Both the position numbers and the translations under genes were made by a program. A model generated the notes under the pieces. The model was not told the origin of the DNA. It worked only from the letters and a program-made list of their open reading frames with translations, and did not search any database. From contig JBBPII010000001.1 of the NCBI GenBank assembly GCA_038040385.1, forward strand, positions 310,001-374,000: a stretch of DNA of 64,000 nucleotides, written 5' to 3'. This DNA comes from Gilichinskyi gelida. GTDB taxonomy: Bacteria; Acidobacteriota; Thermoanaerobaculia; Gp7-AA8. Positions 41,376-50,900 of the stretch are shown here, piece after piece (the first letter of the stretch is position 1; every line of letters starts with the position of its first letter).

Positions 41376-41938
41376 CGCAGCGGCCCCACGATTCGCGCCA
41401 ACGCCAGGAGCTGCGAGCTGAAGTCGGCACCCTCGGCGCGCGCCTGTGCGAGGTTGACGAATATGAGGGGGCGGTTGCGGCGGATGCCGATCCCCACGGC
41501 GAGGCCGGCGTCGACGTACTCCGGGACGCCGGTGATGGTGCGGAATCTCCGGTAGCGGCTGATCCTCCCGATCTCCGCCACGTCGATGGCGCGCAGCGGC
41601 GTCACGTAAACCACGTCGGCCTGGGTCTCGGCGAGGCGCCTGCGCAGCAGTTCCTGACTCCCGACTTCAATGGGAATCGCGACGATCCGGAGCTTCTGCC
41701 TCTCGATGGCGGCGAGGAGATGGTCTTTCGCGCTCACCGAGTCGTAGAAGTTCTCTTGATAGGCGATCGCCAGCGTGACCGGCTTGTTGCTCTCGAGGTT
41801 GCGGTCGAGCTTCCAGGCGTTCACGAAGAGCGCCATCTGCACGTCGACCGGGATGGGCATGGCGGCGGAGACGGCGGAGACCGAGATCCACGGGGCCATC
41901 AGCAGGACTACGATCAGCGTTTCGATTAGGGATCTCAT
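41372..41938 (-). CDS. YfiR family periplasmic protein
   Basis: The 188-residue protein has a signal peptide (SLIETLIVVLLMAPWISVSA). The mature part, with VALFVNAWKL-like start, VTLAIAYQENFYDSVSAKDH, VVYVTPLRAIDVAEIGRISR and TITGVPEYVDAGLAVGIGIR, belongs to the YfiR (DUF4154) family. In Pseudomonas YfiR restrains a membrane diguanylate cyclase in response to envelope redox signals. Here it is translationally coupled to a hybrid kinase (4-bp overlap) and follows a TonB receptor, so it probably modulates that kinase. A truncated paralogue is at 43947-44306. Confidence 0.88.
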   Translation of the reverse strand: MRSLIETLIVVLLMAPWISVSAVSAAMPIPVDVQMALFVNAWKLDRNLESNKPVTLAIAYQENFYDSVSAKDHLLAAIERQKLRIVAIPIEVGSQELLRRRLAETQADVVYVTPLRAIDVAEIGRISRYRRFRTITGVPEYVDAGLAVGIGIRRNRPLIFVNLAQARAEGADFSSQLLALARIVGPLR

Positions 41939-41953
41939 CGCGCAGTGCGTCCT

Positions 41954-43894
41954 TCAACGCTCGTAGGTCATCTTCAGCATGAGGGTCCGCCCGTCCTGGC
42001 GGATCGCTTGCGGCAGCAGTTCCGGCCCCACCGGCGTGGAGTAGCGCCCATCGAGAAGGTTGCGAACGGTCAGCGCCAGCCGGAGGCTCTTACCGAGCTG
42101 CTTGGAGACGACGCCGTTGAGCAGCAGGAAGGGGTCGGTCTTGTCGCCGTCGCGAGTCCGCCTGGAGGCCTCGAAGATTCCCTCGATTCCGGCATGAAGT
42201 GGTGCCCACGGCGAGGTGGAGAGCCCTCCTTTGAGAAGGAACCGCGGTGAGTTGCTGGTCAGCCCCTCGGACGTGGCGGCGCGCTGCGCGGAGCCGCTGA
42301 GGTGGGCCCACACGCCGTCAGTGCGCCGCACGTTGAGTCCGAGCTCGACGCCGTTGCTCTTCATCGACCCGACGTTGTTGTACCAGTAGATCTGGTCCAC
42401 CGGCTCGAGCTCCTCGTCGATGAGATTGTCGGCGTTGATGCGAAAGGCAGATCCGACCAACAGCGTCTCCGGCGACAGCCGCTGCTCCCACACCAGCTCG
42501 GTGGTGCGGATGGTCTCCGGTTTCAGGTCCGGGTGCGCCTTCCATGGCGTCAGCGAGTCTTCGTAGAAGGACTCGTAGACGTTCGGTGAACGGAATGCGC
42601 TTCCGTACAGGAGTTTGAGGGTCGTGGATCGGTTCGGCGTGAAGAGAATCGCCGCGCGTGGATTGATGGCGTCGGCGGTGGCGGAGAAATGATCGCGCCG
42701 TATCCCGGCGACGAATCCGAGCCGCGGCGACGGATGTCCTTCGTATTGAAGGTAGTACGAGGTCACGTCGTAGGGGCGGCGAAGATCGACCTTGAAGTCG
42801 CCGGCGACGTAGCCGTATGTGGTCGGCCGTGAAGTCGCGTACTCCCCACCGGCGGTGAGCCGGTGATTGGGGCTCAGATCCAGGTGGAGGCGCGCTTCGC
42901 CCCCGACCGTCGACGAGAAGGAGTCCTCGATGCCGAGCACGTCGTACGGGTAAACCCCGGTGCCGTGCCCGTGGTCCCAATAGCTGCGCAGCTCCATGGT
43001 CGCGTTCCGGCCGAATTTGCGGCGATACTCGGCGACGACCAGTTCGTCAGTCCACGACGCGCTCGAGTCGGCATTGAAGACGGTGTCGAAACTTGCGGTG
43101 GGGAGTCCTTTGGTGCTGGTGCGGGTGGACGCACTCAGTTTGAATCCTCCCTTTTCGAGGGTGAGCCGGAAGCCGTGGAGATCCTCGTAGTCGAGCTTTT
43201 CGGAGACGCCATGATTGGTCTGCGGCGAGTCGTACTCCGGGAAGAAGAGGTCGGCGCCGTCGGTCTCCTGCCACGATCCGGACGCCGTGAGGCGAAGGCC
43301 GTTCGCCAGGACTTTGCCTGCGCGCACCGCGGCGCCCCGCTTGCCGTGCGATCCGCCGAGGGCGGAGATGGTGACGCCGTCGATGGCATCGGCGTTCTTG
43401 GTGAAGACGTTGATGACCGCGAGCATGGCATGGGTGCCATAGAGGGCCGAACCGGGGCCGCGGACGATCTCGATCTTCTCCACCATGCCGAGGTCGAGGG
43501 CCAGATCGTTCCCAACCGGCGCGGCACCGAAGATGGTGGAGTTGACCGTCTGACCGTCGATGAGGATGAGCAGGCGCGAGTTGTAGTCGCTCGGCCGGCC
43601 GATGCCGCGCAGTCCCGCGTAGATGGAGTTGCGGTCGTTGGTGAGGTAGAAGCCGCGGGTGGCCTGCAGCACATCGGCCAGCGAGGTCCATCCGTACCGC
43701 TCGATCTCCTCCGCGGTGATCACGGTGACCGAGGCGGCCACGCTGGAGAGCTGCTGGTCGTACTTTGCCCCGGTGCTGATCGGCGTCTCGAGCAACTGGT
43801 CGAGCGGCAGCTTCGATTGGGTACCGTCGTCGGCGCGGGCGGCGGCGGCGAGCGCTACAGTGACCAGGGCGATGGTGCGGATTTGTTTCAGCAT
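41954..43894 (-). CDS. TonB-dependent outer-membrane receptor
   Basis: The 646-residue protein has a signal peptide (LVTVALAAAARA). The plug domain follows: LLETPISTGAKYDQQLSSVA, VTVITAEEIERYGWTSLADV, LQATRGFYLTNDRNSIYAGL, LLILIDGQTVNS and EKIEIVRGPGSALYGTHAML. A beta-barrel closes it, ending near LRLALTVRNLLDGRYSTPVG and the terminal aromatic/basic strand LMLKMTYER. Its start has the TonB-box-free form common in Acidobacteria. It is flanked by two yfiR genes, suggesting a signalling-type or regulated receptor. The ligand is unknown. A 12-bp sequence, aaatacagcgct, lies about 45 bp upstream and matches half of a palindrome at 44362. Confidence 0.92.
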   Translation of the reverse strand: MLKQIRTIALVTVALAAAARADDGTQSKLPLDQLLETPISTGAKYDQQLSSVAASVTVITAEEIERYGWTSLADVLQATRGFYLTNDRNSIYAGLRGIGRPSDYNSRLLILIDGQTVNSTIFGAAPVGNDLALDLGMVEKIEIVRGPGSALYGTHAMLAVINVFTKNADAIDGVTISALGGSHGKRGAAVRAGKVLANGLRLTASGSWQETDGADLFFPEYDSPQTNHGVSEKLDYEDLHGFRLTLEKGGFKLSASTRTSTKGLPTASFDTVFNADSSASWTDELVVAEYRRKFGRNATMELRSYWDHGHGTGVYPYDVLGIEDSFSSTVGGEARLHLDLSPNHRLTAGGEYATSRPTTYGYVAGDFKVDLRRPYDVTSYYLQYEGHPSPRLGFVAGIRRDHFSATADAINPRAAILFTPNRSTTLKLLYGSAFRSPNVYESFYEDSLTPWKAHPDLKPETIRTTELVWEQRLSPETLLVGSAFRINADNLIDEELEPVDQIYWYNNVGSMKSNGVELGLNVRRTDGVWAHLSGSAQRAATSEGLTSNSPRFLLKGGLSTSPWAPLHAGIEGIFEASRRTRDGDKTDPFLLLNGVVSKQLGKSLRLALTVRNLLDGRYSTPVGPELLPQAIRQDGRTLMLKMTYER

Positions 43895-43946
43895 TGCGGG
43901 CTCCTCGTATGGGTAGTGCGGAAAAGGGCCTCGGGAAATACAGCGC

Positions 43947-44306
43947 TCAGCGCAACGGCCCGACGATTCGCGCCAGGGAGAGCGGTTGCGAGCTGAAGTC
44001 GGCCCCTTCGGCGCGCGCGTTCCCGAGGTGGATGATGATCAGCGGCCGCTTGTTGCGCAGCCCGATGCCGACCGCGACGCCGAGATCGACGTACTCCGGC
44101 ACGCCGGTCACCGTACGGATCTTCCGCTGCCTCGTGATCTGCCCGATCTCCGACACGTCCACCGACCGCAGCGGCGCGACATAGATGATGCTGGCGTCGG
44201 TCTCGGATAGTCGCTTGCGCAGCAGTTGCGCGCTGCCTGCTTCCAGCGGGACGCAGACGATCGGCAGATTGCGCTGCTTGATGGCCGCGATTACCGCGTC
44301 CTTCAC
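43947..44306 (-). pseudogene. 5'-truncated YfiR paralogue
   Basis: The 119 residues from GTG 44306 (MKDAVIAAIKQRNLPIVCVP ... VAVGIGLRNKRPLIIIHLGN ... ARIVGPLR) align with residues 69-188 of the YfiR protein at 41372-41938, sharing SEIGQI-like, TVTGVPEYVD and RAEGADFSSQ segments. The signal peptide and the first 65 or so residues are missing. An open stretch continues upstream but contains no start codon and soon meets a palindrome and the divergent gene. It is therefore a degraded duplicate or an unusual leaderless form. Confidence 0.7.
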
Positions 44307-44361
44307 GCCGATGTCTTCATCGCACTCCTCTTCTCTGTGGTTGAGTGCGTGGGAAGGGTCA

Positions 44362-44383
44362 AAAAATACAGCGCTGTATTTTT
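44362..44383. promoter_or_regulatory. Perfect 22-bp palindrome in divergent intergenic region
   Basis: The sequence aaaaatacagc and its exact reverse complement gctgtattttt meet at 44372/44373. It lies 38 bp upstream of the Hpt-REC-GGDEF start and 56 bp from the yfiR-type frame on the other strand. A 12-bp match, aaatacagcgct, recurs at 43936-43947 upstream of the TonB receptor. Perfect dyad symmetry with AT-rich flanks in very GC-rich DNA suggests an operator for a dimeric regulator. Confidence 0.6.
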
Positions 44384-44420
44384 CCGGCCTCTCCGGCGAC
44401 TCAGAGACGACGAGGCACCC

Positions 44421-45617
44421 ATGAACGAACTGAGATCAGCCGAAGAGAAGTTGGCGGCACTGCGGCAGCGGTTTGCGCTGTCGCTGAATGTCCGCCTGGA
44501 TGCGATCGAGGCCGCCCTCGAAGGAGAGCCAACCGAGCTGGAGCGGCTGTTCCACACGCTCGCCGGGACATCGGGAACCTTTGGATTCCGCGCGATTTCC
44601 GCTCTCGCCCGGCTCGGCGAGGAGAACCATCGTGATGCCGCGGTGACTGCCTCCATGCTGGCCGAACTTCGCACGGCGGTCGGGGAGATGCCCCACACGG
44701 CTCCGGTGGTCTACCAGGAGCCGCTGCGCCTCGTCGTCGAGCCGGCGGGGCGGATTCTCTGCCTGGAAGACGATCCCGATCAGGCGGCCTACGTATGCGC
44801 CATCCTCGGGAGCGCGAACTACGAGACGCTGGTCGCCCACGACGCGGCGGAGTTCGAGAGGGCGGTGAAGCAGTTCCATCCCGATCTTCTGCTGCTCGAC
44901 GTCACGCTCCCCGAGGGCAACGGCCTCGATCTCGCCGCCTCGGTGCGGCGCATGAGCGCGCACGCCGCGCTGCCGATCGTCTTTCTCACCGGCCGCGACT
45001 CGATGAGCTCGCGCCTCGACGGCATCCGCGCCGGCGGCGACGACTATCTGGTCAAGCCAGTCGACCGCGATCTCCTTCTGGCCACCATCGCCGGCCGCCT
45101 GGAGCGCGCGCGATCGGTGCGCACGCTCATCGAGCGCGACGGCCTCACGCAGGCGGTGACGCGCACCGCGTTCCTCGGCAGCCTGGAGGCGGCGGTCGAC
45201 GAGCACTCCGACTCCGGTCTGCCGTACTGCCTGGTGATGATGGACATCGATCACTTCAAGAACGTCAACGATCGCTACGGACACCCGATCGGCGACCGGG
45301 TGCTCAGTCTCTTCGGCCGCTTCCTCCGCACCAACGTGCGGAAGGACGACGTCGTCGGGCGGTGCGGCGGGGAGGAGTTCGGCGTCCTGCTGGCCGGCGT
45401 CGGCCAGGACGAATGCCGCACGCTCATCGAGCGGCTGCTCGAACGCTTCGGGCGTACCCCGCACACGGCGCGCGGCGGCGAGCGCTTCTACGTCAACTTC
45501 AGCGCCGGCGTGGCCATGCTCGAAGAGGGGGAGGACGCGGAAGCATGGCGGCAGCGCGCCGACGATGCCTTGTACTCCGCCAAGCGCGCCGGCCGGGCCC
45601 GCGTGGAGGCCGCATGA
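44421..45617 (+). CDS. Hpt-REC-GGDEF diguanylate cyclase
   Basis: The 398-residue protein has an N-terminal Hpt-like helical domain with FHTLAGTSGTFGFRAISALA (His45), and a receiver near 115-235 with LCLEDDPDQAAYV, LLLLDVTLPEGNG and YLVKPVDRDLL. The GGDEF domain has MDIDHFKNVNDRYGHPIGDR and RCGGEEFGVLLAG, a canonical active-site signature. It probably receives phosphate through the relay and makes c-di-GMP. It overlaps the next gene by 4 bp and is the first of three co-oriented signalling genes. Confidence 0.93.
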   Translation: MNELRSAEEKLAALRQRFALSLNVRLDAIEAALEGEPTELERLFHTLAGTSGTFGFRAISALARLGEENHRDAAVTASMLAELRTAVGEMPHTAPVVYQEPLRLVVEPAGRILCLEDDPDQAAYVCAILGSANYETLVAHDAAEFERAVKQFHPDLLLLDVTLPEGNGLDLAASVRRMSAHAALPIVFLTGRDSMSSRLDGIRAGGDDYLVKPVDRDLLLATIAGRLERARSVRTLIERDGLTQAVTRTAFLGSLEAAVDEHSDSGLPYCLVMMDIDHFKNVNDRYGHPIGDRVLSLFGRFLRTNVRKDDVVGRCGGEEFGVLLAGVGQDECRTLIERLLERFGRTPHTARGGERFYVNFSAGVAMLEEGEDAEAWRQRADDALYSAKRAGRARVEAA

Positions 45618-47434
45618 CCGCGAACCTGCTCGAACTGTTCGAGCGCACTCCCGACCTGATCTGCACCCACGACTTGGATGGCAACATTCAGTCGGCGAAC
45701 CCCGCTATGTGTGCGGCGCTGGGCTATCCGGCCGAGGAGATCGCTCGCATGAACGTCGCCGATCTGCTCGCCGACAACGCCAAGCGGTTCTTCGCGTCGT
45801 ACATGCACACGCTTCGCAGTACGGGGAAAGCGGTCGGACTGATGGAGGTCCGCACCCGCCTCGGCGAGGCCCGGATCCTGGAGTACCGCAACATGGTTCT
45901 CAGCGGACAGCCGCCGATCGTCGGCGGCGTGGCCCGCGACGTCACCGAGCGCGCCGGCACGTTCCGGACGCTCACCGAAAGCGAGGCGCACTTCCGCGCG
46001 CTGGTGGAGAACGGTCCCGACATCATCGGAATCGTCAGCACCGACGGCGTGATCCGCTATCACAGCCCGGCGGCGATCCGCGCGCTGCGCTACGACCCGC
46101 AGGAGCTGCTCGGGACGTCGATCGTCGCCCTGGCCCATCCCGACGACCGCGCGGCGCTGGCCGGCGTGCTCCGGCGCGAAGCCGCGGGGGCGGCGGAGGC
46201 CGAGCGCGTCGAGATCCGCTTGCGCATCAAGAACGCCTCGTGGCGCTCGTTCGAGGTGGTGGTCAAGCCGATCGCCCGAGGGACGACGGTAACCGGGCTG
46301 CTGCTCACCGCGCGCGACGTCACCGAGCGCAAGCTGCTCGAGGAACAGATCGAGCAGTCCCATCGCGTCGATAGCCTCGGGCGCCTCGCCGCCACGGTGG
46401 CGCACGAGTTCAACAACGTGCTGATGGGGATGCTGCCGTTCGCCGAGCTGCTGCAGAAGAAGGCGCCGTCCGCCGAGCTCACTGCGCGCGCTACACAGCA
46501 CATCCTCAACTCCATCCAGCGCGGCAAGCGCGTGACGCACGACATCCTTCGCTACACGCAGCCGGCCCACCCGCAGATCGAGCCGCTGGAGCTCGCGCAG
46601 TGGTGGGACGGATTCATCGCCGAGGCGCACGTGCTGATGGGCGATCACATCACCATGACCGCCTCGATCGAGTCCCTCACGGTGATGGCGGACGTGAATC
46701 AGCTCTCGCAGGTATTCTCCAATCTGATCAGCAACGCCCGCGACGCCATGCGCGAGGGTGGAGAACTGTCGATCCGCGCCCGCACGCCGCAATGCGACGA
46801 GGTCTTCTCGTTCGGCTACGTCCCCGATCCGTCGCGTTTCGTGCAGATCTCGGTGAGCGATACCGGCACCGGAATGCCGCCTGACGTCCTGCGCCACGCC
46901 TTCGACCCGCTGTTCACCACCAAGCCGAACGGCGGCACCGGCCTCGGCCTGGCGGTGACGCACCAGGTGGTGATGCGGCACGGCGGATTCATCTTCGCCG
47001 AAAGCGTCGCGGGCTCGGGCAGCACGTTCCACATCTTCCTGCCCCAGGGAGTGCCGGCGCTCCGCGCGGCGCCGAAAGAGCGCACGTCGTCCATCGCCGC
47101 GCGGTGCCTGCTCATCGTCGAGGACGAGCCGTCCATCGCCGAGGGATTGAAGGACCTGCTCGCCGCGCCCGGGCGGGACATCGTCGTGGCGTCGTCCGGC
47201 GGCGAGGCGTTGCGGCTGCTCGACTCGACCGCGCCCGACGTGGTCGTCCTCGACATCGGGCTCCCCGACCTCGACGGCACCGAGGTGGCGCGCCGCATTC
47301 ATCAGCGGCGGCCGCGGCAGCCGGTCGTCTTCATGACCGGCCACGGCGACACCGGCCACAAGTCGATGCTCCGCAAGCCGTTCGCTGTCGGCGAATTGCT
47401 CGAACGGATCGCCGAAGCGGAGCGTGCAGCATGA
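45614..47434 (+). CDS. PAS-PAS hybrid histidine kinase with C-terminal receiver
   Basis: The 606-residue cytosolic protein has two PAS domains (ERTPDLICTHDLDGNIQSAN; ENGPDIIGIVSTDGVIRYHS), each ending DVTER. The H box is LAATVAHEFNNVLMGMLPFA, of the HisKA subgroup with HEFNN. The ATPase has NLISNARDAMREGG, DTGTGMPPDVL and GGTGLGLAVTHQV. The receiver near 495-600 has LIVEDEPSIAEGL and VVLDIGLPDLDG. It is coupled to the genes on both sides. With the GGDEF protein and the small receiver it forms a phosphorelay unit. Confidence 0.93.
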   Translation: MTANLLELFERTPDLICTHDLDGNIQSANPAMCAALGYPAEEIARMNVADLLADNAKRFFASYMHTLRSTGKAVGLMEVRTRLGEARILEYRNMVLSGQPPIVGGVARDVTERAGTFRTLTESEAHFRALVENGPDIIGIVSTDGVIRYHSPAAIRALRYDPQELLGTSIVALAHPDDRAALAGVLRREAAGAAEAERVEIRLRIKNASWRSFEVVVKPIARGTTVTGLLLTARDVTERKLLEEQIEQSHRVDSLGRLAATVAHEFNNVLMGMLPFAELLQKKAPSAELTARATQHILNSIQRGKRVTHDILRYTQPAHPQIEPLELAQWWDGFIAEAHVLMGDHITMTASIESLTVMADVNQLSQVFSNLISNARDAMREGGELSIRARTPQCDEVFSFGYVPDPSRFVQISVSDTGTGMPPDVLRHAFDPLFTTKPNGGTGLGLAVTHQVVMRHGGFIFAESVAGSGSTFHIFLPQGVPALRAAPKERTSSIAARCLLIVEDEPSIAEGLKDLLAAPGRDIVVASSGGEALRLLDSTAPDVVVLDIGLPDLDGTEVARRIHQRRPRQPVVFMTGHGDTGHKSMLRKPFAVGELLERIAEAERAA

Positions 47435-47796
47435 GCGGCTATTCGCCGAGGCTCCTGATCATCGACGACGACCCCGACATCCGCGAGGTGGTCAAGCTGA
47501 CGTTCGAGCACCGCGGGTTCGAAGTGGACACGCTTCCCGACGGCATCGACGCCGTGCAACTGAAGAAGGACTACCACGTCATCCTCCTCGATCTGAACAT
47601 GCCCGTCTTCGACGGCGAGCGCCTCGCCGACTACTGGTCGCTGACCGACCCCGAAGTGCTGCAGCGCGTGATCGTCCTCAGCGGCTACTCACGCTTCGTC
47701 CGCGGCCGCCCGCTGCCGACCTTCGCCAGGGTGCGCAAGCCGTTCCACACCGAGGAGTTGGTGGAGGTGGTGGAGCGGTGCCTAGCTGCGAATTGA
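47431..47796 (+). CDS. Single-domain response regulator receiver
   Basis: The 121-residue receiver begins SGYSPRLLIIDDDPDIREVV. It has VILLDLNMPVFDGERL (phospho-Asp), VIVLSGYS and ARVRKPFHTEELVEV. All functional residues are present and there is no output domain. It starts 4 bp before the stop of the kinase, so it is the third gene of that transcript, and a palindromic repeat starts at its stop codon. Confidence 0.92.
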   Translation: MSGYSPRLLIIDDDPDIREVVKLTFEHRGFEVDTLPDGIDAVQLKKDYHVILLDLNMPVFDGERLADYWSLTDPEVLQRVIVLSGYSRFVRGRPLPTFARVRKPFHTEELVEVVERCLAAN

Positions 47797-47904
47797 GCGG
47801 AACGCCGCCGTCCGCGGCGGCTGGCCCGGCGGCGTCCCGCCGCCGATCAATCCGGGGCGCCGGGGACGGCGCCCGGCCAGCCGGCGAGGACGCCGGCGTT
47901 CCTC
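47796..47904. repeat. GC-rich palindromic element, copy E
   Basis: It runs from gagcggaacgccgccgtccg to gacgccggcgttcct. It separates the convergent response regulator and kgd genes, touching both stop codons. Its middle part (ggcgccggggacggcgcc) differs from copies A, B and D. Confidence 0.85.
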
Positions 47905-50900
47905 AGCCGAGCGCCGCGTCGACTAGCGCCTTCTGCTGCTCCTCGTGCCGGTGGTGCGAGCCGGTCGCCGGCGACGCGCTGATCGGGCGCCCGATGTAGC
48001 GCAGGGTCTGCCCGCCTTCGAGCAGCGGGAGGAGGCGCTCGTGCAGGAACGGCCAGGCCCCCATGTTGCGCGGCTCCTCCTGCACCCAGACCACCTCGGT
48101 CGCGCCGGCGTACTGGCGCAGCGCCTCGATGATCATCGGCTGCGGGAAGGGGTAGAGCTGCTCGAGCCGGATGACCGGCACGTTGGCGCTCGCTTTGTCA
48201 CGCGCCGCTTTGAGGTCGTAGTACACCTTGCCGGAGGTGAAGACGATGCGCGTCACCCCCGCCGGATGCACCAGCACGTCGCGCAGCACCGGCTCGAAGC
48301 GCCCCTGCGTCAACTCGTCGATCGACGACGTGGCCAGCGGATGGCGCAGCAGCGATTTCGGCGTCATCACGATCAGCGGCTTGCGCGGATCGTTCTTCAT
48401 CTGCCGTCGCAGGGCGTGGAAGTACTGCGCCGGCGTGGTGGGGTAAATCACTTGCATGTTCCCCTCGGCGCAGAGGGTGAGGAACCGCTCGATGCGCGCC
48501 GACGAATGCTCCGGTCCCTGCCCCTCGTAGCCATGCGGCAGCAGGAGCGTGAGGTCGCTCTGCTGGCCCCACTTCTCCTCCGCGCTGGAGAGGAACTGGT
48601 CGATGATGATCTGCGCGCCGTTCATGAAGTCGCCGAACTGCGCCTCCCACAGCACGAGCGCGCCGCGGTCGGCGACGGAGTAGCCGTACTCGAATCCGAG
48701 GACGCCGTACTCGGAGAGAAGGGAGTCGTAGACGCAAAAGTCGACCTCGGCGGCCGGAGCGGCCGCCGCTACACGCAGCGCGTTGAGCGGCACGTACCCC
48801 TTCCCGGTGATGTAGTCGAACAGCAGCGCGTGGCGCTGCGAGAACGTGCCGCGGCCGCTGTCCTGCCCCGACAGCCGCACCCGGAAGCCGTCGAGGAGAA
48901 GCGTGCCGAACGCCATCAGTTCCGCGAAGGCCCAGTCGAGCGGCTCGCGTCCCTCGGCCATCGCTTTGCGGCGAGTGAGGATCGGCTTGAGCTTCGGATG
49001 CAGATTGATGGTTTCCGGGACGGTGGTGAGCGCGTTGCCGACGGCGTCGAGCTGCTCGCGCGGCACGCCGGTCTCCGGCGACGGCTCCTTCTGGAATCCG
49101 GTGATCTCCTCGTCCGTCCAGAGCGGCGTTTGCTGAGTGGGAGGCGGTTCCTCGGCGGCCTGCGTCCGGTCGAACGCCTCCTGCAGCTTCGACTGGAAGT
49201 TGTCGAGCCATTGCTCGGCTTCCTTCGGGTCGATGTCGCCCTTGCGCAGGAGCTGCTCGGTGTAGACCTTCCGCACCGAGCGGTGCTCCTTGATCAGCTT
49301 GTACATTCGCGGCTGGGTGAGCGACGGCTCGTCGCCCTCGTTATGGCCGTGGCGGCGGTAGCAGATCATGTCGATGACCACGTCTTTGTGAAACTGCTGC
49401 CGGAAGTCGTACGCCAGCTTCATGGCCCGGATGCAGGCTTCGGGGTCGTCGCCGTTGACGTGGAAGATCGGCGCCTGCACCGCCTTGGCGATGTCGGTGG
49501 CGTAGACCGTCGAGCGCGCCTGCTCCGGACCGGTGGTGAAGCCGATCTGGTTGTTGATGACCACGTGAATGGTGCCGCCGGTGCGGTAGCCGTCGAGCTG
49601 TGACAGATTGAGCGTCTCCGCCACCACCCCCTGGCCGGCGAACGCGGCGTCGCCGTGCAGCAGCACCGGCAGGACCCACGCGCGCTTGCGGTCGCCGATC
49701 AGCTTCTGTTTCGCCCGCGCCATCCCCTCCACGATCGGGTCGACGGCCTCGAGGTGCGAGGGATTGGACGCCAGAGTCAGCTTCATATGCGCGCCGGCGG
49801 GCGTCTGATGCACGCCGTCCGCGCCGAGGTGGTACTTCACGTCGCCGGAGCCCTGGGTGGTGTTGGGGTCGACGTCTCCCTCGAATTCATGAAAGATTTT
49901 CTCGTACGATTTACCTAATACATTAGCAAGCACATTTAATCGCCCGCGGTGGGACATCCCGATGACCGCCTCGGTCACACCATCCTCGGTCGCTCCGTTG
50001 AAGAGGTAGTCGAGCATGGGGATGAGCGCCTCCGCCCCTTCGAGCGAGAAGCGCTTGTGCCCGACGTACTTGGTGTGCAGAAACTTCTCGAACGCCTCGG
50101 CGTCGTTGAGCTTCATCAGGATGCGGCGCTTGGTGGCCAGCTCCAGCGCGCCGTGGTTGCGCGTCGGCTCCATCCGATCCTGCAGCCACTTCTTCTGCAC
50201 CGTCTCCTGGATGTGCATGTACTCGGTGCCGATCTTTCCGCAGTAGGTCTCGCGGAGCGTGTCGAGGATGTCGCGCAGCGGCGCGGTGAGCTTTCCGCAC
50301 AAGCCGCCGCAGACGAACTCGCGGTCGAGGTCCCAGATGGTGAGGCCGTAGAACTCCGGATCGAGCTCCGGGTGGCGCTTGACTTCGTACTCCAGCGGGT
50401 CGAGATCGGCGAGGAGGTGCCCGCGGACGCGGTAGGCGTTGATCATCCGCAGCACTTCCGCTTCGCGGGCGATCGTTTCGTCCTCGGTCGCGCCGAGGCG
50501 GTGGCGGTCCTTGGCCCAGCGCATCGGCTCGTAGGGGATGCGGAGGTCGCGGTAGATGTCCTCGTAGAAGCTGTCGGCGCCGAGGAGCAGCTCGTGGATG
50601 CGAGCCAGGAACGCGCCCGACTCCGCCCCCTGGATGATGCGATGGTCGTACGTCGACGTCATTGTCATCACCTTGGAGATGCCGAGGTCGGCGAGGACGG
50701 AGGAATCGCTGCCGGCGTACTCCGCGGTGTAGTCGATCTGTCCGGTGGCGATGATGGCGCCCTGCGACGGCATCAGCCGCGGCACCGAGGCGATGGTGCC
50801 GATGGTGCCGGGATTGGTCAGCGAGATGGTGGTGCCTTCGAAGTCGGCGATCTCGAGGGTGTTGTTGCGCGCCTTGCGCACGACATCGTTGTAGGCCTTG

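Noticed and set aside
45488..47359. Long open frame on the minus strand over the hybrid kinase
   Set aside because: The plus-strand kinase has all kinase boxes; the minus frame has no recognisable motif.
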